64,000 nucleotides of DNA from Aliigemmobacter aestuarii (GTDB lineage Bacteria; Pseudomonadota; Alphaproteobacteria; Rhodobacterales; Rhodobacteraceae). Below, piece by piece: positions 8,104-18,626 of the stretch (position 1 is the first letter of the stretch; the number at the start of each line of letters is the position of its first letter). The position numbers and the translations under genes were made by a program. The notes below the pieces were generated by a model. It saw only the letters and a list, made by a program, of their open reading frames with translations, had not been told where the DNA came from and searched no databases. Location: assembly GCF_004799285.1 (NCBI RefSeq), contig NZ_SSND01000003.1, positions 62,001 to 126,000 on the forward strand. The letters are read 5' to 3'.

Positions 8104-9675
8104 GTGAAGATCGGGGCACCGAAAGAGATTTTCGAGGGCGAGAACCGGGTCGCCATGACACCGGATTCGGCCACCCAGTTGCAGAAACTTGGCCATACCT
8201 GCGTGATCGAGTCCGGCGCGGGCGCGAAGGCGGGCTTTTCCGACGCGGCCTATCAGGCGGCTGGCGTCGAGGTGGTCAAGACCGCCAAGGCGCTGTTCGA
8301 GGCCGCCGATGTGGTGGTCAAGGTGCGCGGCCCGGAAGAGAAAGAGGCCAAGCTGCTGCGCGAGGGGCAGACGCTGATCTCGTTCTTCTGGCCGGCGCAG
8401 AACGAAAAGCTGCTTGAACTGTGCAAGTCGCGCGGCGCGACCGTCGTCGCTATGGACATGGTGCCGCGGATTTCCCGCGCGCAGAAGATGGACGCGCTGT
8501 CGTCGATGGCCAACATCGCTGGCTATCGCGCGGTTATCGAAGCCGGGAACAACTTCGGCCGGTTCTTCACCGGGCAGGTGACGGCGGCGGGCAAGATCCC
8601 GCCCGCAAAGGTCCTGGTCGTGGGCGCCGGTGTGGCCGGGCTTGCCGCCATCGGCACGAGCGTCAGCCTGGGCGCCATCACCTATGCCTTCGACGTCCGT
8701 CCCGAGGTGGCCGAACAGATCGAATCGATGGGCGCCGAGTTCGTCTTCCTTGAATTCGAGCAGACCCAGGATGGTGCCGCGACCGGCGGCTATGCCGCGC
8801 CCTCGTCGCCGGAGTTCCGGGAAAAGCAGCTGGCCAAGTTCCGCGAACTGGCCCCCGAGATGGACATCGTCATCACCACCGCCCTGATCCCCGGCCGGCC
8901 CGCGCCGAAGCTGTGGACCGAGGATATGGTGGGCATGATGAAGACCGGTTCGGTCATCGTCGACCTTGCGGCCGAACGCGGCGGCAACTGCGACCTGACG
9001 GTACCCGATCAGAAGATCGTCACCGACAACGGCGTGACGATCGTCGGCTACACCGACTTCCCCAGCCGGATGGCGGCGCAGGCCAGCACGCTTTATTCCA
9101 CGAACATCAGGCACATGCTGACCGATCTTACACCTAAGAAGGACGGTGTGATCGACCACAACATGGAAGATGACGTGATCCGCGGCGCGACCGTGACCCA
9201 TCAGGGCGCGATCACCTTCCCGCCGCCGCCGCCCAAGGTGCAGGCCATCGCGGCCGCCAAGCCGAAGGAAAAGCCGAAGGAACTCACGCCCGAGGAGCGT
9301 CGCGCACAGGAAGTGGCCGCCTTCAAGAAGCAGACGCGCGATCAGGTCGCGCTTCTGGCGGGGGGCGGGGCGCTGGTGCTGCTGGCGGGCCTTTTCGCCC
9401 CGGCCAGCTTCATGGCGCATTTCATCGTTTTCGTTCTGGCCTGTTTCGTCGGCTTCCAGGTGATCTGGAACGTCAGCCATTCCCTGCACACGCCGCTGAT
9501 GGCGATCACGAACGCGATCTCGTCGATCATCATCCTGGGGGCATTGATGCAGATCGGCTCGGGCAACTGGCTGGTCATCATCCTGGCCGCCCTGTCGGTC
9601 TTCATGGCCGGGATCAACATCTTCGGTGGCTTCCTGGTCACCCGGCGCATGCTCGCCATGTTCCAGAAGTCGTAA
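8104..9675 (+). CDS. pntA: NAD(P) transhydrogenase subunit alpha
   Basis: A 523-residue subunit of the proton-translocating transhydrogenase, which uses the proton gradient to reduce NADP+ with NADH. The N-terminal ~380 residues form the NAD(H)-binding domain I ([20 protein letters not shown]; dinucleotide fold [15 protein letters not shown] near residue 172; [13 protein letters not shown]). A Pro/Lys-rich linker follows, then four membrane helices (about 413-518), so domain I and the first part of domain II are in one chain as in the E. coli type, not split into pntAA/pntAB. GGGGGAGACAGACG precedes the ATG. pntB follows after 13 bases. Confidence 0.96.
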   Translation: MKIGAPKEIFEGENRVAMTPDSATQLQKLGHTCVIESGAGAKAGFSDAAYQAAGVEVVKTAKALFEAADVVVKVRGPEEKEAKLLREGQTLISFFWPAQNEKLLELCKSRGATVVAMDMVPRISRAQKMDALSSMANIAGYRAVIEAGNNFGRFFTGQVTAAGKIPPAKVLVVGAGVAGLAAIGTSVSLGAITYAFDVRPEVAEQIESMGAEFVFLEFEQTQDGAATGGYAAPSSPEFREKQLAKFRELAPEMDIVITTALIPGRPAPKLWTEDMVGMMKTGSVIVDLAAERGGNCDLTVPDQKIVTDNGVTIVGYTDFPSRMAAQASTLYSTNIRHMLTDLTPKKDGVIDHNMEDDVIRGATVTHQGAITFPPPPPKVQAIAAAKPKEKPKELTPEERRAQEVAAFKKQTRDQVALLAGGGALVLLAGLFAPASFMAHFIVFVLACFVGFQVIWNVSHSLHTPLMAITNAISSIIILGALMQIGSGNWLVIILAALSVFMAGINIFGGFLVTRRMLAMFQKS

Positions 9676-9688
9676 GGGAGCGCGCGTC

Positions 9689-11134
9689 ATGGAATACGGA
9701 TTCACCACTGCCGCCTATGTCGTCGCGGGCGTTCTGTTCATCCTGTCCCTGGGCGGCCTTTCGGGCCAAGAAAGCGCCAAGCGCGCCGTCTGGTATGGCA
9801 TCGTCGGCATGGCCCTTGCCGTGGCGGCGACGCTGATCGGCCCGGGCCTGGGCAACTGGTGGCTGTCGGTCCTGCTGATCGCCGCCGGCGGCGCCATCGG
9901 CTGGATCGTCGCCACCCGCGTCCAGATGACCGAGATGCCGCAGCTTGTTGCGGCGATGCACAGCCTCGTCGGCCTTGCCGCCGTCTTCATCGGCTTCAAC
10001 GCGGAAATCGAGATGGTGCGCATCGCGGCCCTTCAGGCCGCGGGCGATGCCGATGCGATCCAGGCGTTGTCTGGCTTTGCCGCCAAGGTCGCTGCAAAAT
10101 CCGGGGCCGAGATCGGCATCCTGAAGATCGAGGTCTTCCTGGGCGTCTTCATTGGTGCCGTCACCTTCACCGGTTCGGTCATCGCCTATGGCAAGCTGGC
10201 GGGCAAGGTGGACGGCAAGGCTAAGAAACTGCCGGGCGGCCACGCGCTGAACGCGGGCGCGGCGATCCTGTCGGTTGTCCTGCTGGTGATGTACATGCAG
10301 GGCGCGGGTTCGTGGACGCTGATCCTGATGACGCTGGCGGCCTTCTTCATCGGCTATCACCTGATCATGGGGATCGGCGGCGCCGACATGCCGGTCGTGG
10401 TGTCGATGCTGAACAGCTATTCCGGCTGGGCCGCGGCAGCGATCGGTTTCTCGCTGTCCAATGACCTTCTGATCGTGGTCGGCGCGCTGGTGGGGTCGTC
10501 CGGTGCGATCCTGTCCTACATCATGTGCAAGGCGATGAACCGCAGCTTCATCAGCGTGATCCTCGGGGGCTTCGGCAACACGGGCGGGCCGCAGATGGAG
10601 GTGACGGGGGAACAGATCGCGATCGACGCCGAAGGTGTCGCCGCCGCGCTGAACGATGCCGACAGTGTCATCATCATCCCCGGCTATGGCATGGCCGTGG
10701 CGCAGGCGCAGCAATCGGTTTCCGAACTGACCCGCAAGCTGCGCGCCAAGGGCAAGAACGTGCGTTTCGCCATCCACCCGGTGGCGGGCCGTCTGCCGGG
10801 CCATATGAACGTGCTTCTGGCCGAGGCGAAGGTGCCCTATGACATCGTGCTTGAGATGGACGAGATCAACGAGGACTTCCCCGAAACCGACGTGGCCATC
10901 GTCATCGGCTCGAACGACATCGTGAACCCGGCCGCACAGGAAGACCCCAACAGCCCCATCGCCGGGATGCCGGTGCTGGAATGCTGGAAGGCGAAACAGG
11001 TCTTCGTGTCGAAGCGCGGCCAGGGCACGGGCTATTCCGGCATCGAGAACCCGCTGTTCTACAAGGAAAACACGCGGATGTTCTATGGCGACGCGAAGAA
11101 GTCGATCGACGCGCTGCTGCCGATGATCGACTGA
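9689..11134 (+). CDS. pntB: NAD(P) transhydrogenase subunit beta
   Basis: A 481-residue membrane subunit. The N-terminal ~290 residues contain eight or nine helices of the proton channel, and the C-terminal part is the NADP(H)-binding domain III, with [16 protein letters not shown] near residue 325, the [22 protein letters not shown] segment, and [17 protein letters not shown] near the end. The ATG at 9689 follows AAGGGAG; an in-frame ATG 63 bases upstream lies inside pntA and is unlikely. It forms an operon with pntA and is closed by a strong terminator. Confidence 0.96.
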   Translation: MEYGFTTAAYVVAGVLFILSLGGLSGQESAKRAVWYGIVGMALAVAATLIGPGLGNWWLSVLLIAAGGAIGWIVATRVQMTEMPQLVAAMHSLVGLAAVFIGFNAEIEMVRIAALQAAGDADAIQALSGFAAKVAAKSGAEIGILKIEVFLGVFIGAVTFTGSVIAYGKLAGKVDGKAKKLPGGHALNAGAAILSVVLLVMYMQGAGSWTLILMTLAAFFIGYHLIMGIGGADMPVVVSMLNSYSGWAAAAIGFSLSNDLLIVVGALVGSSGAILSYIMCKAMNRSFISVILGGFGNTGGPQMEVTGEQIAIDAEGVAAALNDADSVIIIPGYGMAVAQAQQSVSELTRKLRAKGKNVRFAIHPVAGRLPGHMNVLLAEAKVPYDIVLEMDEINEDFPETDVAIVIGSNDIVNPAAQEDPNSPIAGMPVLECWKAKQVFVSKRGQGTGYSGIENPLFYKENTRMFYGDAKKSIDALLPMID

Positions 11135-11160
11135 TCGGCTGCGCAATCGGAAGAAAAGAC

Positions 11161-11191
11161 GGGAACCCCGGACCGCAAGGCCGGGGTTCCC
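11161..11191 (+). terminator. terminator of pntAB
   Basis: A perfect 11-bp GC-rich stem (GGGAACCCCGG and its complement) with a 9-nt loop begins 26 bases after the pntB stop. The T-run after it is poor, which is common in such high-GC genomes. Confidence 0.75.
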
Positions 11192-11254
11192 CCGTTTCAG
11201 GCGCCCCGTTTCAGGCCCTCGCGGTGGCGTGGACGACGGCTGATCGTGCAAGGC

Positions 11255-11272
11255 TGCAACAGTTTTGTTGCA
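11255..11272. promoter_or_regulatory. inverted repeat upstream of the DUF3422 gene
   Basis: Arms TGCAACA and TGTTGCA are separated by GTTT, about 83 bases before the ATG at 11355, in the AT-richest part of the gap. It may be an operator or a weak hairpin; nothing identifies a regulator. Confidence 0.35.
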
Positions 11273-11354
11273 TACCCTGGGATGCCGGGCTTTGCGCTTC
11301 AAAGGACGGGGGGCCTGACCCATCAAGAAGCCAGCCGAACGGAAATCCGCGACC

Positions 11355-12638
11355 ATGCCCCAGATGAACGACCATCCCCAGCGTTATGCGGTTGTGAACG
11401 AACTGCACGCCCGGCCCTTCCCGTCGCTGAAGGTGCCGTCGCACGCGGTCTATGTGGCGTTCAAGGAACCGGTGGATGCCGCGAACCGCGACCGGGGGCG
11501 GGACCGCGCCCATCTGCTGGACCTGCTTGATCGCAACGGGGCGGGGCATCCGCAGCCCGAGGCCACCCATTTTTCCGATCGCGTGGGCCGGTACGAGCTG
11601 AAATGGGAAAGCCACACCGAATTCGTGACCTATTCGGCCTTCGGGGCCGGGAATTCCGCGCGCCCCTTCGATCCGGCCGAGGCCGAGGTCTTTCCCGCCG
11701 ACTGGGTCCGTGTCGCGCCGGGCAAGCGGCTCTGTTCGCTGCTGATCCGGATCGAGGAGATGCCCGAAGACGAAGCCGAGGTCCTGCGCAAGCTTGAGGA
11801 ATGGTTCGTGCCCGAAAGCCTGGCGGCCAGCCGGGTCGTCGATGGCGCGGCGATCGTCGCGGGCGATTTCCGGATCGATCCGGCGGGCCACATGCGCTTT
11901 GCCGTCTTCGTGCGCCCCGGAACCGGCGAACGGCGGGTAGGCCGCATCGTACAGCGCCTGTGCGAGATCGAAACCTACCGGTCGATGTCGATGCTGGGGC
12001 TGATGCGGGCGCGGCACCTGACAGGGCGGCTCAATGCGCTTGACCCCCGCCTTTCGGCACTTGTGACGGCCCTCGATGCGCCCGAAAGGTCGGCCGAGGC
12101 GGTGCTGCACGAACTGCTGACCATCTCGGCCGAACTGGAAAGCCTTGCGGTGCAATTCTCGTTCCGCTTCGGCGCGACGGCGGCCTATGAGGCCATCGTC
12201 AACCAGCGGATCGAAGTCTTGCGCGAGCTGCGCATCAACGGCCGGCAGACATTCGGCGAATTCATGATGCGCCGCTATGACCCGGCCATGCGCACCGTGA
12301 AATCGGCCGAGGCACGGCTGGCGCAGATGGGGGAAAGGGCCGCGCGGGTGGCGGAACTCCTGCGCACGCGGGTCGATGTGGACCGGTCGGCGCAGAACCA
12401 GAAACTGCTGGAAAGCATGGACCGCCGGGCGGATCTGCAACTGCGGCTGCAACACACGGTCGAAGGGCTTTCGGTCGTGGCGATCAGCTATTACGCGGTG
12501 AGCCTTGCAGGCTACCTGCTTTATCCCCTGGCCGAGGTTTTGGGCCTGTCCAAGGGCGCGCTGACTGCGCTGGCCACGCCGGTGGTCATTCTGCTGGTAT
12601 GGCTTCTGGTGCGGCGCGTCCGGCAGAAGATGCACTGA
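11355..12638 (+). CDS. DUF3422 family membrane-anchored protein
   Basis: A 427-residue protein with the DUF3422 N-terminal signature YAVVNELHARPFPSLKVPS. A long soluble region with mixed helix and strand character and a probable coiled-coil stretch around residues 300-370 leads to two closely spaced membrane helices (about 372-392 and 400-422) and a short basic tail. The family is widespread in proteobacteria but has no established function. Its last 53 bases overlap the end of the opposite-strand YeeE gene. An internal ATG at codon 4 is an alternative start. Confidence 0.88.
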   Translation: MPQMNDHPQRYAVVNELHARPFPSLKVPSHAVYVAFKEPVDAANRDRGRDRAHLLDLLDRNGAGHPQPEATHFSDRVGRYELKWESHTEFVTYSAFGAGNSARPFDPAEAEVFPADWVRVAPGKRLCSLLIRIEEMPEDEAEVLRKLEEWFVPESLAASRVVDGAAIVAGDFRIDPAGHMRFAVFVRPGTGERRVGRIVQRLCEIETYRSMSMLGLMRARHLTGRLNALDPRLSALVTALDAPERSAEAVLHELLTISAELESLAVQFSFRFGATAAYEAIVNQRIEVLRELRINGRQTFGEFMMRRYDPAMRTVKSAEARLAQMGERAARVAELLRTRVDVDRSAQNQKLLESMDRRADLQLRLQHTVEGLSVVAISYYAVSLAGYLLYPLAEVLGLSKGALTALATPVVILLVWLLVRRVRQKMH

Positions 12639-13629
12639 GCGCGCGGGTCGTGGCCCAGGCCCCGGCGATGATCGCGGCCAACGCAAGTGCTGCGGCGGTC
12701 GAAAGGGTGGACACTCCGGAAAGCCCGGCGCCCAGGGTGCAGCCCCCGGCCATGACACCGCCCACCCCCATCAGAACCGCGCCAAGCCCGTAGCGCAGCG
12801 TCTGGCGCGGGCTGTCGAAGCCCTGCAGGCGCGTCCGCCCGCCAAGGGCCGCGGCAACTCCGGCGCCGATCAGGGTGCCCAGGACCAGCCCGGTTCCGAA
12901 GGCGGGTGAAACCGCCGTCGCGGCGATCATCCAGAACAGCGTGTCGGCAAGCGGGGCGGTGAAGCTCAGCGCCTCGACCGGGATCGGGTCGAATTCGTCC
13001 GCCAGAAGCAGGCCGGTGCCAAGCCAGGCGAGCGGCACCAGAAGGCCGATCGCCGCGCCCGATGCCAGTCCGCCCGCAGAGGGCCGCAGGCGCAGCGCGA
13101 AAAGAACCAGCGCCAAGGGCAGGATCACCCAGAGGCCGGGCAGGGCGGACAGTGCGGGCAGGGGCAGGGTGACACCTTCCAGCGCCACGCGCAGCGGCGC
13201 GAGGATGCCCTTCATCGTCGCATGGGCGGCGATGGCAAGACCGCCGATCACCATGACTGCGCGCAGATTGCCGCCGGCGGCAAGCACCGTCAGACGGGCG
13301 GCGCACCCGCGCGCAAGGACCATGCCCGCGCCGAACATCAGCCCGCCCACGAGGATCGAAACCACCGGCACGTCGGCCCTGAGGAACCGGTGTTCCGACA
13401 GGTCGATCAGCCCCGCGGCCTGCGCGGCCCCGGTACCTGCGATGGCGACGGCCAGCGCGACCATCCATTGCGCGGCGGCAGGCGCCCGTTCGCCCGCCTC
13501 GCCCGCCACCGCCCGGCGCAGGCAGAACCGGCTGACCTCGGCCAGCGCCCCGAAGGCCAGGCCAAGGGCAAGGCCCAGCCAGAGGCTGGCCGCCTGCGGC
13601 GGGATGGACAGACCGAGCGCTTCATACAT
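12586..13629 (-). CDS. YeeE/YedE (TsuA-like) family transporter
   Basis: A 347-residue protein made of about nine membrane helices, with two inverted sulfur-transport repeats. Each has the conserved Cys motif: Cys109 in GAGMVLARGCAARL and Cys297 in GGVMAGGCTLGAG; Cys36 in SRFCLRR is the third typical position. Characterised TsuA/YeeE imports thiosulfate by relaying it along such Cys. No TusA-like gene accompanies it here. The ATG at 13629 was chosen because the upstream extension is charged and non-membrane. The last 12 residues are encoded opposite the DUF3422 gene end and lie beyond the last helix. Confidence 0.88.
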   Translation of the reverse strand: MYEALGLSIPPQAASLWLGLALGLAFGALAEVSRFCLRRAVAGEAGERAPAAAQWMVALAVAIAGTGAAQAAGLIDLSEHRFLRADVPVVSILVGGLMFGAGMVLARGCAARLTVLAAGGNLRAVMVIGGLAIAAHATMKGILAPLRVALEGVTLPLPALSALPGLWVILPLALVLFALRLRPSAGGLASGAAIGLLVPLAWLGTGLLLADEFDPIPVEALSFTAPLADTLFWMIAATAVSPAFGTGLVLGTLIGAGVAAALGGRTRLQGFDSPRQTLRYGLGAVLMGVGGVMAGGCTLGAGLSGVSTLSTAAALALAAIIAGAWATTRALSASSAGRAAPEAIPAE

Positions 13630-13838
13630 GGCGCGGCTCCGTTGCAAAGTGGAATTTCCGTCCATCTGCGTGCGGAAAACCGGATTGGCAAGCCTTCTGC
13701 GTGGCCACGCGGGTCGGGAATGTGGAACATTGTTCCGGAAAACGCGAAGGGCAGGCACATCCGCCCGCCCTTGCCCCCGTGCCTGGTGCAATATTCGCGG
13801 CGCCTCGCCGGTGGCGGGACGCCCGTCCTTATTTCGCC

Positions 13839-14756
13839 TCAGCGGCCGCGGATGCGCGGGTCAAGCGCGTCGCGCAACCCGTCGCCCACATAGTTGACCG
13901 ACAGCACCGTGAGCGAGATCGCGATGCCCGGCCAGATCACGCGCGCGGGGTATTGCTGGATGTATTCCACCCCGTCGAACAACAGCCGCCCCCAGGTCGG
14001 AAAGTCCGGCGGAAAGCCGAGGCCAAGGAAGGACAGCGCGGATTCGGTGATGATCGCGCTGGCGATGCCAAGCGTCGCCGCCACCATGATCGGTGACATC
14101 ACGTTGGGCAGGATGTGCCGCAGGATCATCCGGCGCGAGGGCGTGCCGATCGACCGCGCTGCCAGCACGAATTCGCGTTCCTTCAGCGCCAGCACCTCGC
14201 CCCGCACGATCCGCGCGGCCTGCATCCAGCTGGTGACGCCGATCGCGAAGACGATCAGCAGGAATGTCCCCGTCTCGGGGCCGAGGCTGCGCGACAGCGG
14301 ATCGCGGAACAGCATCACCATGACCAGAAGCAAGGGCAGCAGGGGCAGGGCCAGGAACAGGTCGGTCAGGCGCATCAGCGGCCCGTCCAGCCGCTTGAAA
14401 TAGCCCGCCATCACGCCCACGGTCGTGCCGAGCGTGATCGAAATCAGCATCGCCACCAGCCCGACCGAGATCGACACCTGCCCGCCCTTCATCATCCGGG
14501 CCAGCATGTCGCGGCCCAGCTGATCGGTGCCCAGGGGAAACTGCAGGCTCGGCGGCTTGTTCCGGGTCTTGATCATCTCGGCCGCGTTCGGGTTGATGAA
14601 GGTGGGGTCCTTCGTCCAGATGAGCGGCCCGACAAAGACGAACAGGATCAGCGAGACAAAGACCGCCAGCCCGATCAGCGCGCCCTTGTGGCTGCGGAAC
14701 TGCGCCCAGACATCGGCCCACTGGCTGCGGGGTTTTTCGATCGCCAGATCAGTCAT
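13839..14756 (-). CDS. peptide ABC transporter permease (DppC/OppC type)
   Basis: A 305-residue inner-membrane permease. After a short cytoplasmic N-terminus and the first helix there is a periplasmic stretch, then the binding-protein-dependent transport domain with the EAA-like loop LALKEREFVLAARSIGTPSRR (about residues 185-205) that contacts the ATPases, and the C-terminal PRIRGR typical of DppC. The start overlaps the end of the DppB-type gene by 8 bases. It is the last gene of the transporter operon; no strong terminator is seen after it, and the next ~200 bases carry no gene. Confidence 0.92.
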   Translation of the reverse strand: MTDLAIEKPRSQWADVWAQFRSHKGALIGLAVFVSLILFVFVGPLIWTKDPTFINPNAAEMIKTRNKPPSLQFPLGTDQLGRDMLARMMKGGQVSISVGLVAMLISITLGTTVGVMAGYFKRLDGPLMRLTDLFLALPLLPLLLVMVMLFRDPLSRSLGPETGTFLLIVFAIGVTSWMQAARIVRGEVLALKEREFVLAARSIGTPSRRMILRHILPNVMSPIMVAATLGIASAIITESALSFLGLGFPPDFPTWGRLLFDGVEYIQQYPARVIWPGIAISLTVLSVNYVGDGLRDALDPRIRGR

Positions 14757-15756
14757 AGCGGATCCTCGGGTCAAGAATGCCGTACAGGATGTCGGCGATC
14801 AGGTTGAAGAGCACGATCAGCACGGCGAAGATGAAGGTCAACGTCTGCACCATCGGCAGGTCCGATCCCTGGATGGCGCCGATCAGAAGCGCGCCAAGGC
14901 CGTTCACCCGGAACACCTGTTCGGTGATGATGGCGCCGCCGAAGATGGTGGGAATCCCAAGCGCGATCACCGTGATCACCGGGATCATCGAGTTGCGCAG
15001 CACGTGTTTCAGCACGACCACGCGTTCCGACATGCCCTTGGCGCGGGCGGTGCGGACATAGTCCTGGCCAAGGTTCTCCAGCATCGAGGACCGCATGTAG
15101 CGGCTGATCGTGGCGGCGTTGTAGAGCGCCAGCACCATGACCGGCATGGCCATCTGCCGCACCTGCGCCAGGAAGCTGTCCCAGTCGGTGACCTTCAGCG
15201 AGGTGTCATAGATCGACGGGAACCATTGCAGTTCGACCGCGAAGATCAGGATCAGCACAAGGCCGGTGAAGAAGGTCGGCACCGAAAAGCCGATCATGGC
15301 GATGAAGGTGCCCAGCTGGTCGAACCAGGAATACTGGCGATAGGCCGAATAGATGCCGATCGGCAGCGCGATCAGCACCCCCAGCACATAGGCCGAGCCG
15401 ATCACCGTCAGGGTCTGGGGCATGCGTTCGACGATGATATCGAAGACCGGGCTGCGCGACTGCCAGGACAGGATGCGCTGCTGGCCCTCGGCGAAGGCCG
15501 TGCCGAAGGTGGAATCGATCAGCACCAGCGGTTCGACGACGAAGAACTGCTTCAGCCACAGCAGGTAACGGACATGGACGGGTTCGTTCACGCCCATCGA
15601 TTCAAGGATCTTCATCCTGACTTCGGGCGGCACCGTCAGCGGGATCTGGCTGGCTGGCGAGCCGGGGGCCAGATCGACCAGAAGGAAGATCACGAGACTG
15701 ATGAACAGAAGCGTCGGGATGGCCAGCAGCAGCCGACGGATCGTGTAGGTGAGCAT
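14749..15756 (-). CDS. peptide ABC transporter permease (DppB/OppB type)
   Basis: A 335-residue permease with the DppB hallmarks: N-terminal MLTYTIRRLLLAIPTLLFIS helix, a long periplasmic region, then five more helices with the ATPase-contact loop QDYVRTARAKGMSERVVV, and the end LYGILDPRIRYD. It pairs with the DppC-type permease to form the channel for di-/oligopeptides or related solutes. It is separated from the upstream binding-protein gene by a strong hairpin, which probably lowers permease expression relative to the binding protein. Confidence 0.93.
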   Translation of the reverse strand: MLTYTIRRLLLAIPTLLFISLVIFLLVDLAPGSPASQIPLTVPPEVRMKILESMGVNEPVHVRYLLWLKQFFVVEPLVLIDSTFGTAFAEGQQRILSWQSRSPVFDIIVERMPQTLTVIGSAYVLGVLIALPIGIYSAYRQYSWFDQLGTFIAMIGFSVPTFFTGLVLILIFAVELQWFPSIYDTSLKVTDWDSFLAQVRQMAMPVMVLALYNAATISRYMRSSMLENLGQDYVRTARAKGMSERVVVLKHVLRNSMIPVITVIALGIPTIFGGAIITEQVFRVNGLGALLIGAIQGSDLPMVQTLTFIFAVLIVLFNLIADILYGILDPRIRYD

Positions 15757-15800
15757 GGGCGATGCCTCGGTTCAACGGTCTTGGGGTCACCGGGAAAGGA

Positions 15801-15844
15801 GGGGCGCCCCCGGAGTTCGTGATGAACTCCGTCCGGGGCGCCCC
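15801..15844 (-). promoter_or_regulatory. intercistronic hairpin between binding protein and permease genes
   Basis: A long near-perfect stem (outer arms GGGGCGCCCC repeated at both ends, inner arms GAGTTC/GAACTC, one bulged C and a 2-base mismatch) lies between the stop of the binding-protein gene and the permease start. There is no T-run, so it is more likely an mRNA-stabilising or attenuating element protecting the abundant binding-protein message than a full terminator. Confidence 0.75.
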
Positions 15845-15855
15845 GATGTGTCAGC

Positions 15856-17559
15856 TTACTTGATGCGATACCAGTCGGAAGCGTTCCACAGTTCGCTGTC
15901 CCACACGTTCAGGACGATCCCGCCCAGAGTGTTGGAATGGGCCGACAGGCGGCCACGGTCCACCAGGGGCACGACGGTATAGCTTTCCTTGGTCAGCATG
16001 TCGTTCAGCTTCTTGATGATCTCGGCCCGCTTTTCGGTCTCGCGGGTCTTCAGCAGGTCGCCGACGAGCGCGTCATAGGCCGGATCACAGAAGCGGTTGA
16101 TGTTCTCGCCCTGCCACTGGGTTTCCGGACGCGGAGCCTTTTCGCAGGTGTACTGCGCGACATAGGGTTCCGGGTCGGTGCCGTCGAAGTTGTTGGCGTA
16201 CATCTCGACGTCGGCATAGAACTTCTGGAAGGTGTCGGGCGAACCCGGATCCCCGCCGAAGTAGACGCCCGCGTCGATCGACTTCAGTTCGACCTCGACG
16301 CCCAGTTCGTTCCACCAGCCCTTGATCAGCGCCTGGAAGTCCTGACGCACCGGGTTGACTGAGGTCTGATAGAGGATCGACAGTTTCTTGCCGTCCTTGT
16401 CGCGCACGCCGTCGCCGTCGCTGTCGGTCCAGCCGGCTTCTTCCAGCAGCGCCTTGGCGCCTTCCATGTCCTGGGTCAGGCAGTCGGTGTTGTCGCTGGC
16501 ATAGATCGCCGGCGCGGGCACCAGGTTGCAGGTCGCGCGGCCGGCTTCGCCGTAACCCACTTCGACCAGGAGGTTACGGTCGATCGCCATCGACAGCGCC
16601 TTGCGAACGCGCATGTCCGACAGGAACGGATGCGGATGCTTGGCGGTCGAACGCTCGCCTTCCGGCAGGTCGGGCGAGGGATCGGTCATGTTCATCTCGA
16701 TCCGTTCGACCAGCGTGCCGAAGGCGGAAACGAAAGTGCCCTTGCCGCCGGCCTTCATCTGGGCCTGAAGCTCTGGGTTGATCTGGGTGTTCCAGGCATA
16801 ATCGAATTCGCCCGTTTCCATGACAGCGCGCGCCGCACCGGCCGCGTCGCCGCCGCCCTTGACCGTCATCGTGGCGAAGGCCGGCTTGGCCGGATCGCGG
16901 TAGTTCGGGTTGGCTTCCAGTTCGACCACGTCATTGACCTTGAAGTCGGTGACGCGGAAGGGGCCGGTGCCGTGCGGCTTGGTGTTGGCCTCGGTGCAGG
17001 TCGGGGCGGCCGCGCCCAGGCAGTTGGCGAACTGCGCCTTCTGCAGGACCGGCGAGGTCGCGCCCACGAAGGCGGTGAATGGGTTGTACTTCGGCGCGCT
17101 GAAATTGACCTTCACGGTCAGGTCGTCGATCTTCTCGACCGAGGCGACGCCCTCGTAACGCGCGGCCTGCGCGCAGCCGCCTTCGGGATGCATGCAGTAT
17201 TCGGCGGTGAAGACCACGTCATCGGCGGTGAAGGGGGTGCCGTCCGACCACAGGATGCCCGGCTTCAGCTTCCAGGTGATCGAGGTGTAGTCCTCGGCGA
17301 TCTGCCCGTTCTCGACCGACGGCAGGCCATCGGCCAGACGCGGGAAGACGTTGCCGTCCTGGTCGAAGCCCGCGAGCGGTTCCAGAACCAGCGAGCCGAC
17401 TTCCACGTCCTTGGTGCCCGAGGACAGATAGGCGTTCATGATCGAAACGGCCTGCGAATACAGCACCTTGACGTTGCCGTCGGCGCCGCGCTCGGCCATT
17501 GCCGCGGGCGCGAAGGCAAACGCGCATGCGGCGCCCAGAAGGGCTGTTCTCATCTTCAT
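15856..17559 (-). CDS. peptide ABC transporter substrate-binding protein (family 5)
   Basis: A 567-residue periplasmic protein with a Sec signal peptide (residues 1-22, ending AAMA). It has the SBP_bac_5 layout: [30 protein letters not shown] near residues 90-120, and [19 protein letters not shown] around 310-330. It would capture peptides or N-acylated solutes for the DppBC-type channel. The ATG overlaps the stop of the upstream ATPase gene (ATGA) and has a good AAGGAG at 17567-17572. The internal position of the binding-protein gene, after both ATPase genes, is less common than binding protein first. Confidence 0.93.
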   Translation of the reverse strand: MKMRTALLGAACAFAFAPAAMAERGADGNVKVLYSQAVSIMNAYLSSGTKDVEVGSLVLEPLAGFDQDGNVFPRLADGLPSVENGQIAEDYTSITWKLKPGILWSDGTPFTADDVVFTAEYCMHPEGGCAQAARYEGVASVEKIDDLTVKVNFSAPKYNPFTAFVGATSPVLQKAQFANCLGAAAPTCTEANTKPHGTGPFRVTDFKVNDVVELEANPNYRDPAKPAFATMTVKGGGDAAGAARAVMETGEFDYAWNTQINPELQAQMKAGGKGTFVSAFGTLVERIEMNMTDPSPDLPEGERSTAKHPHPFLSDMRVRKALSMAIDRNLLVEVGYGEAGRATCNLVPAPAIYASDNTDCLTQDMEGAKALLEEAGWTDSDGDGVRDKDGKKLSILYQTSVNPVRQDFQALIKGWWNELGVEVELKSIDAGVYFGGDPGSPDTFQKFYADVEMYANNFDGTDPEPYVAQYTCEKAPRPETQWQGENINRFCDPAYDALVGDLLKTRETEKRAEIIKKLNDMLTKESYTVVPLVDRGRLSAHSNTLGGIVLNVWDSELWNASDWYRIK

Positions 17560-18626
17560 TGCATCACTCCTTGTTGGTTGTGCTCTTTGGCCTCGGATTG
17601 TCCGGTTGGCCCGGCGCTCTCGGAATACAGGTGGCAGGCGACGTGGCGGCCCGGTTCGACCTCGCGCAGCACGGGCTTTTCCACCCGGCAGCGATCAAAG
17701 ACCTTGGGGCAGCGCGTGCAGAAGTTGCAACCCTTCGGCGGGTTGGCGGGCGAGGGCACGTCGCCCTTGAGGATGATCCGCTCTTTCCGGGCCGCCCGGC
17801 TGGGATCGGGTTCCGGCACGGCGGACAGAAGCGCCTCGGCATAGGGGTGCAGGGGCCGCGCATAAAGCGCATCGCGCGGGGAAAGTTCGGCGATCCGGCC
17901 CAGGTACATCACGGCGACCCGGTCAGCGATGTGCTTGACCATCGACAGGTCGTGGCTGATGAACAGGTAGGTCAGGCCGAACTTTTCCTGAAGGTCCTCC
18001 AGCAGGTTGACGACCTGCGCCTGGATCGACACGTCAAGCGCCGCGATCGGTTCGTCGCAGACGATGAACTTGGGGTTCAACGCCAGCGCGCGGGCGATCC
18101 CGATCCGCTGCCGCTGCCCGCCCGAGAATTCGTGCGGATAGCGGTTGGCGAAGCGGCGGTTGAGCCCGACCGCATCCATCAGTTCGTAGATGCGGGCCAG
18201 CTTCTTGTCGGCGTTCCAGTTGGTGTGTTCGTTCAACGGCTCGCCGATGATGTCGGCCAGCGTCATCCGGGGGTTCAGGCTCGCCTGCGGGTCCTGGAAC
18301 ACCATCTGCATCGTCGGCCGCTTCCGGCGAAGCGCCTCGGCATCCAGATGGGCCACATCGACACCGTCGATCACGACCTTGCCGGCGGTGGGTTCGTAAA
18401 GCCTGAGCAGCGCGCGCCCCACGGTGGACTTGCCGCAGCCCGATTCCCCCACGAGGCCCAGGGTTTCGCCTTCCATCAGGGTGAAGGACACGTCATCGAC
18501 CGCCTTCACGTCGCCGGTGTGGCGCCGGAAAAGACCCGTGAAGACGGGGAAATACATCTTCAGCCCCTCGACCTGCACAAGCGGCTTGCCCTTCGTGGCG
18601 GGGCCGGGGGTGGTGTCGTCACGCAT
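17556..18626 (-). CDS. peptide ABC transporter ATPase (DppF/OppF type)
   Basis: A 356-residue ATP-binding subunit. Walker A is GESGCGKST (residues 60-68), the signature is [15 protein letters not shown], and Walker B is [12 protein letters not shown], where Ile replaces the usual Val/Thr next to the catalytic Glu-Pro. The C-terminal oligopeptide-transporter domain has the Cys-rich loop with [14 protein letters not shown], which in some DppD/F proteins binds a [4Fe-4S] cluster. The ATG at 18626 overlaps the end of the upstream DppD-type gene by 8 bases. It works as a heterodimer with that protein. Confidence 0.93.
   Translation of the reverse strand: MRDDTTPGPATKGKPLVQVEGLKMYFPVFTGLFRRHTGDVKAVDDVSFTLMEGETLGLVGESGCGKSTVGRALLRLYEPTAGKVVIDGVDVAHLDAEALRRKRPTMQMVFQDPQASLNPRMTLADIIGEPLNEHTNWNADKKLARIYELMDAVGLNRRFANRYPHEFSGGQRQRIGIARALALNPKFIVCDEPIAALDVSIQAQVVNLLEDLQEKFGLTYLFISHDLSMVKHIADRVAVMYLGRIAELSPRDALYARPLHPYAEALLSAVPEPDPSRAARKERIILKGDVPSPANPPKGCNFCTRCPKVFDRCRVEKPVLREVEPGRHVACHLYSESAGPTGQSEAKEHNQQGVMQ

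Noticed and set aside
8083-11356. Two long minus-strand frames opposite pntA and pntB (541 and 572 codons)
   Set aside because: Compositionally biased shadows of conserved, complete pnt genes.
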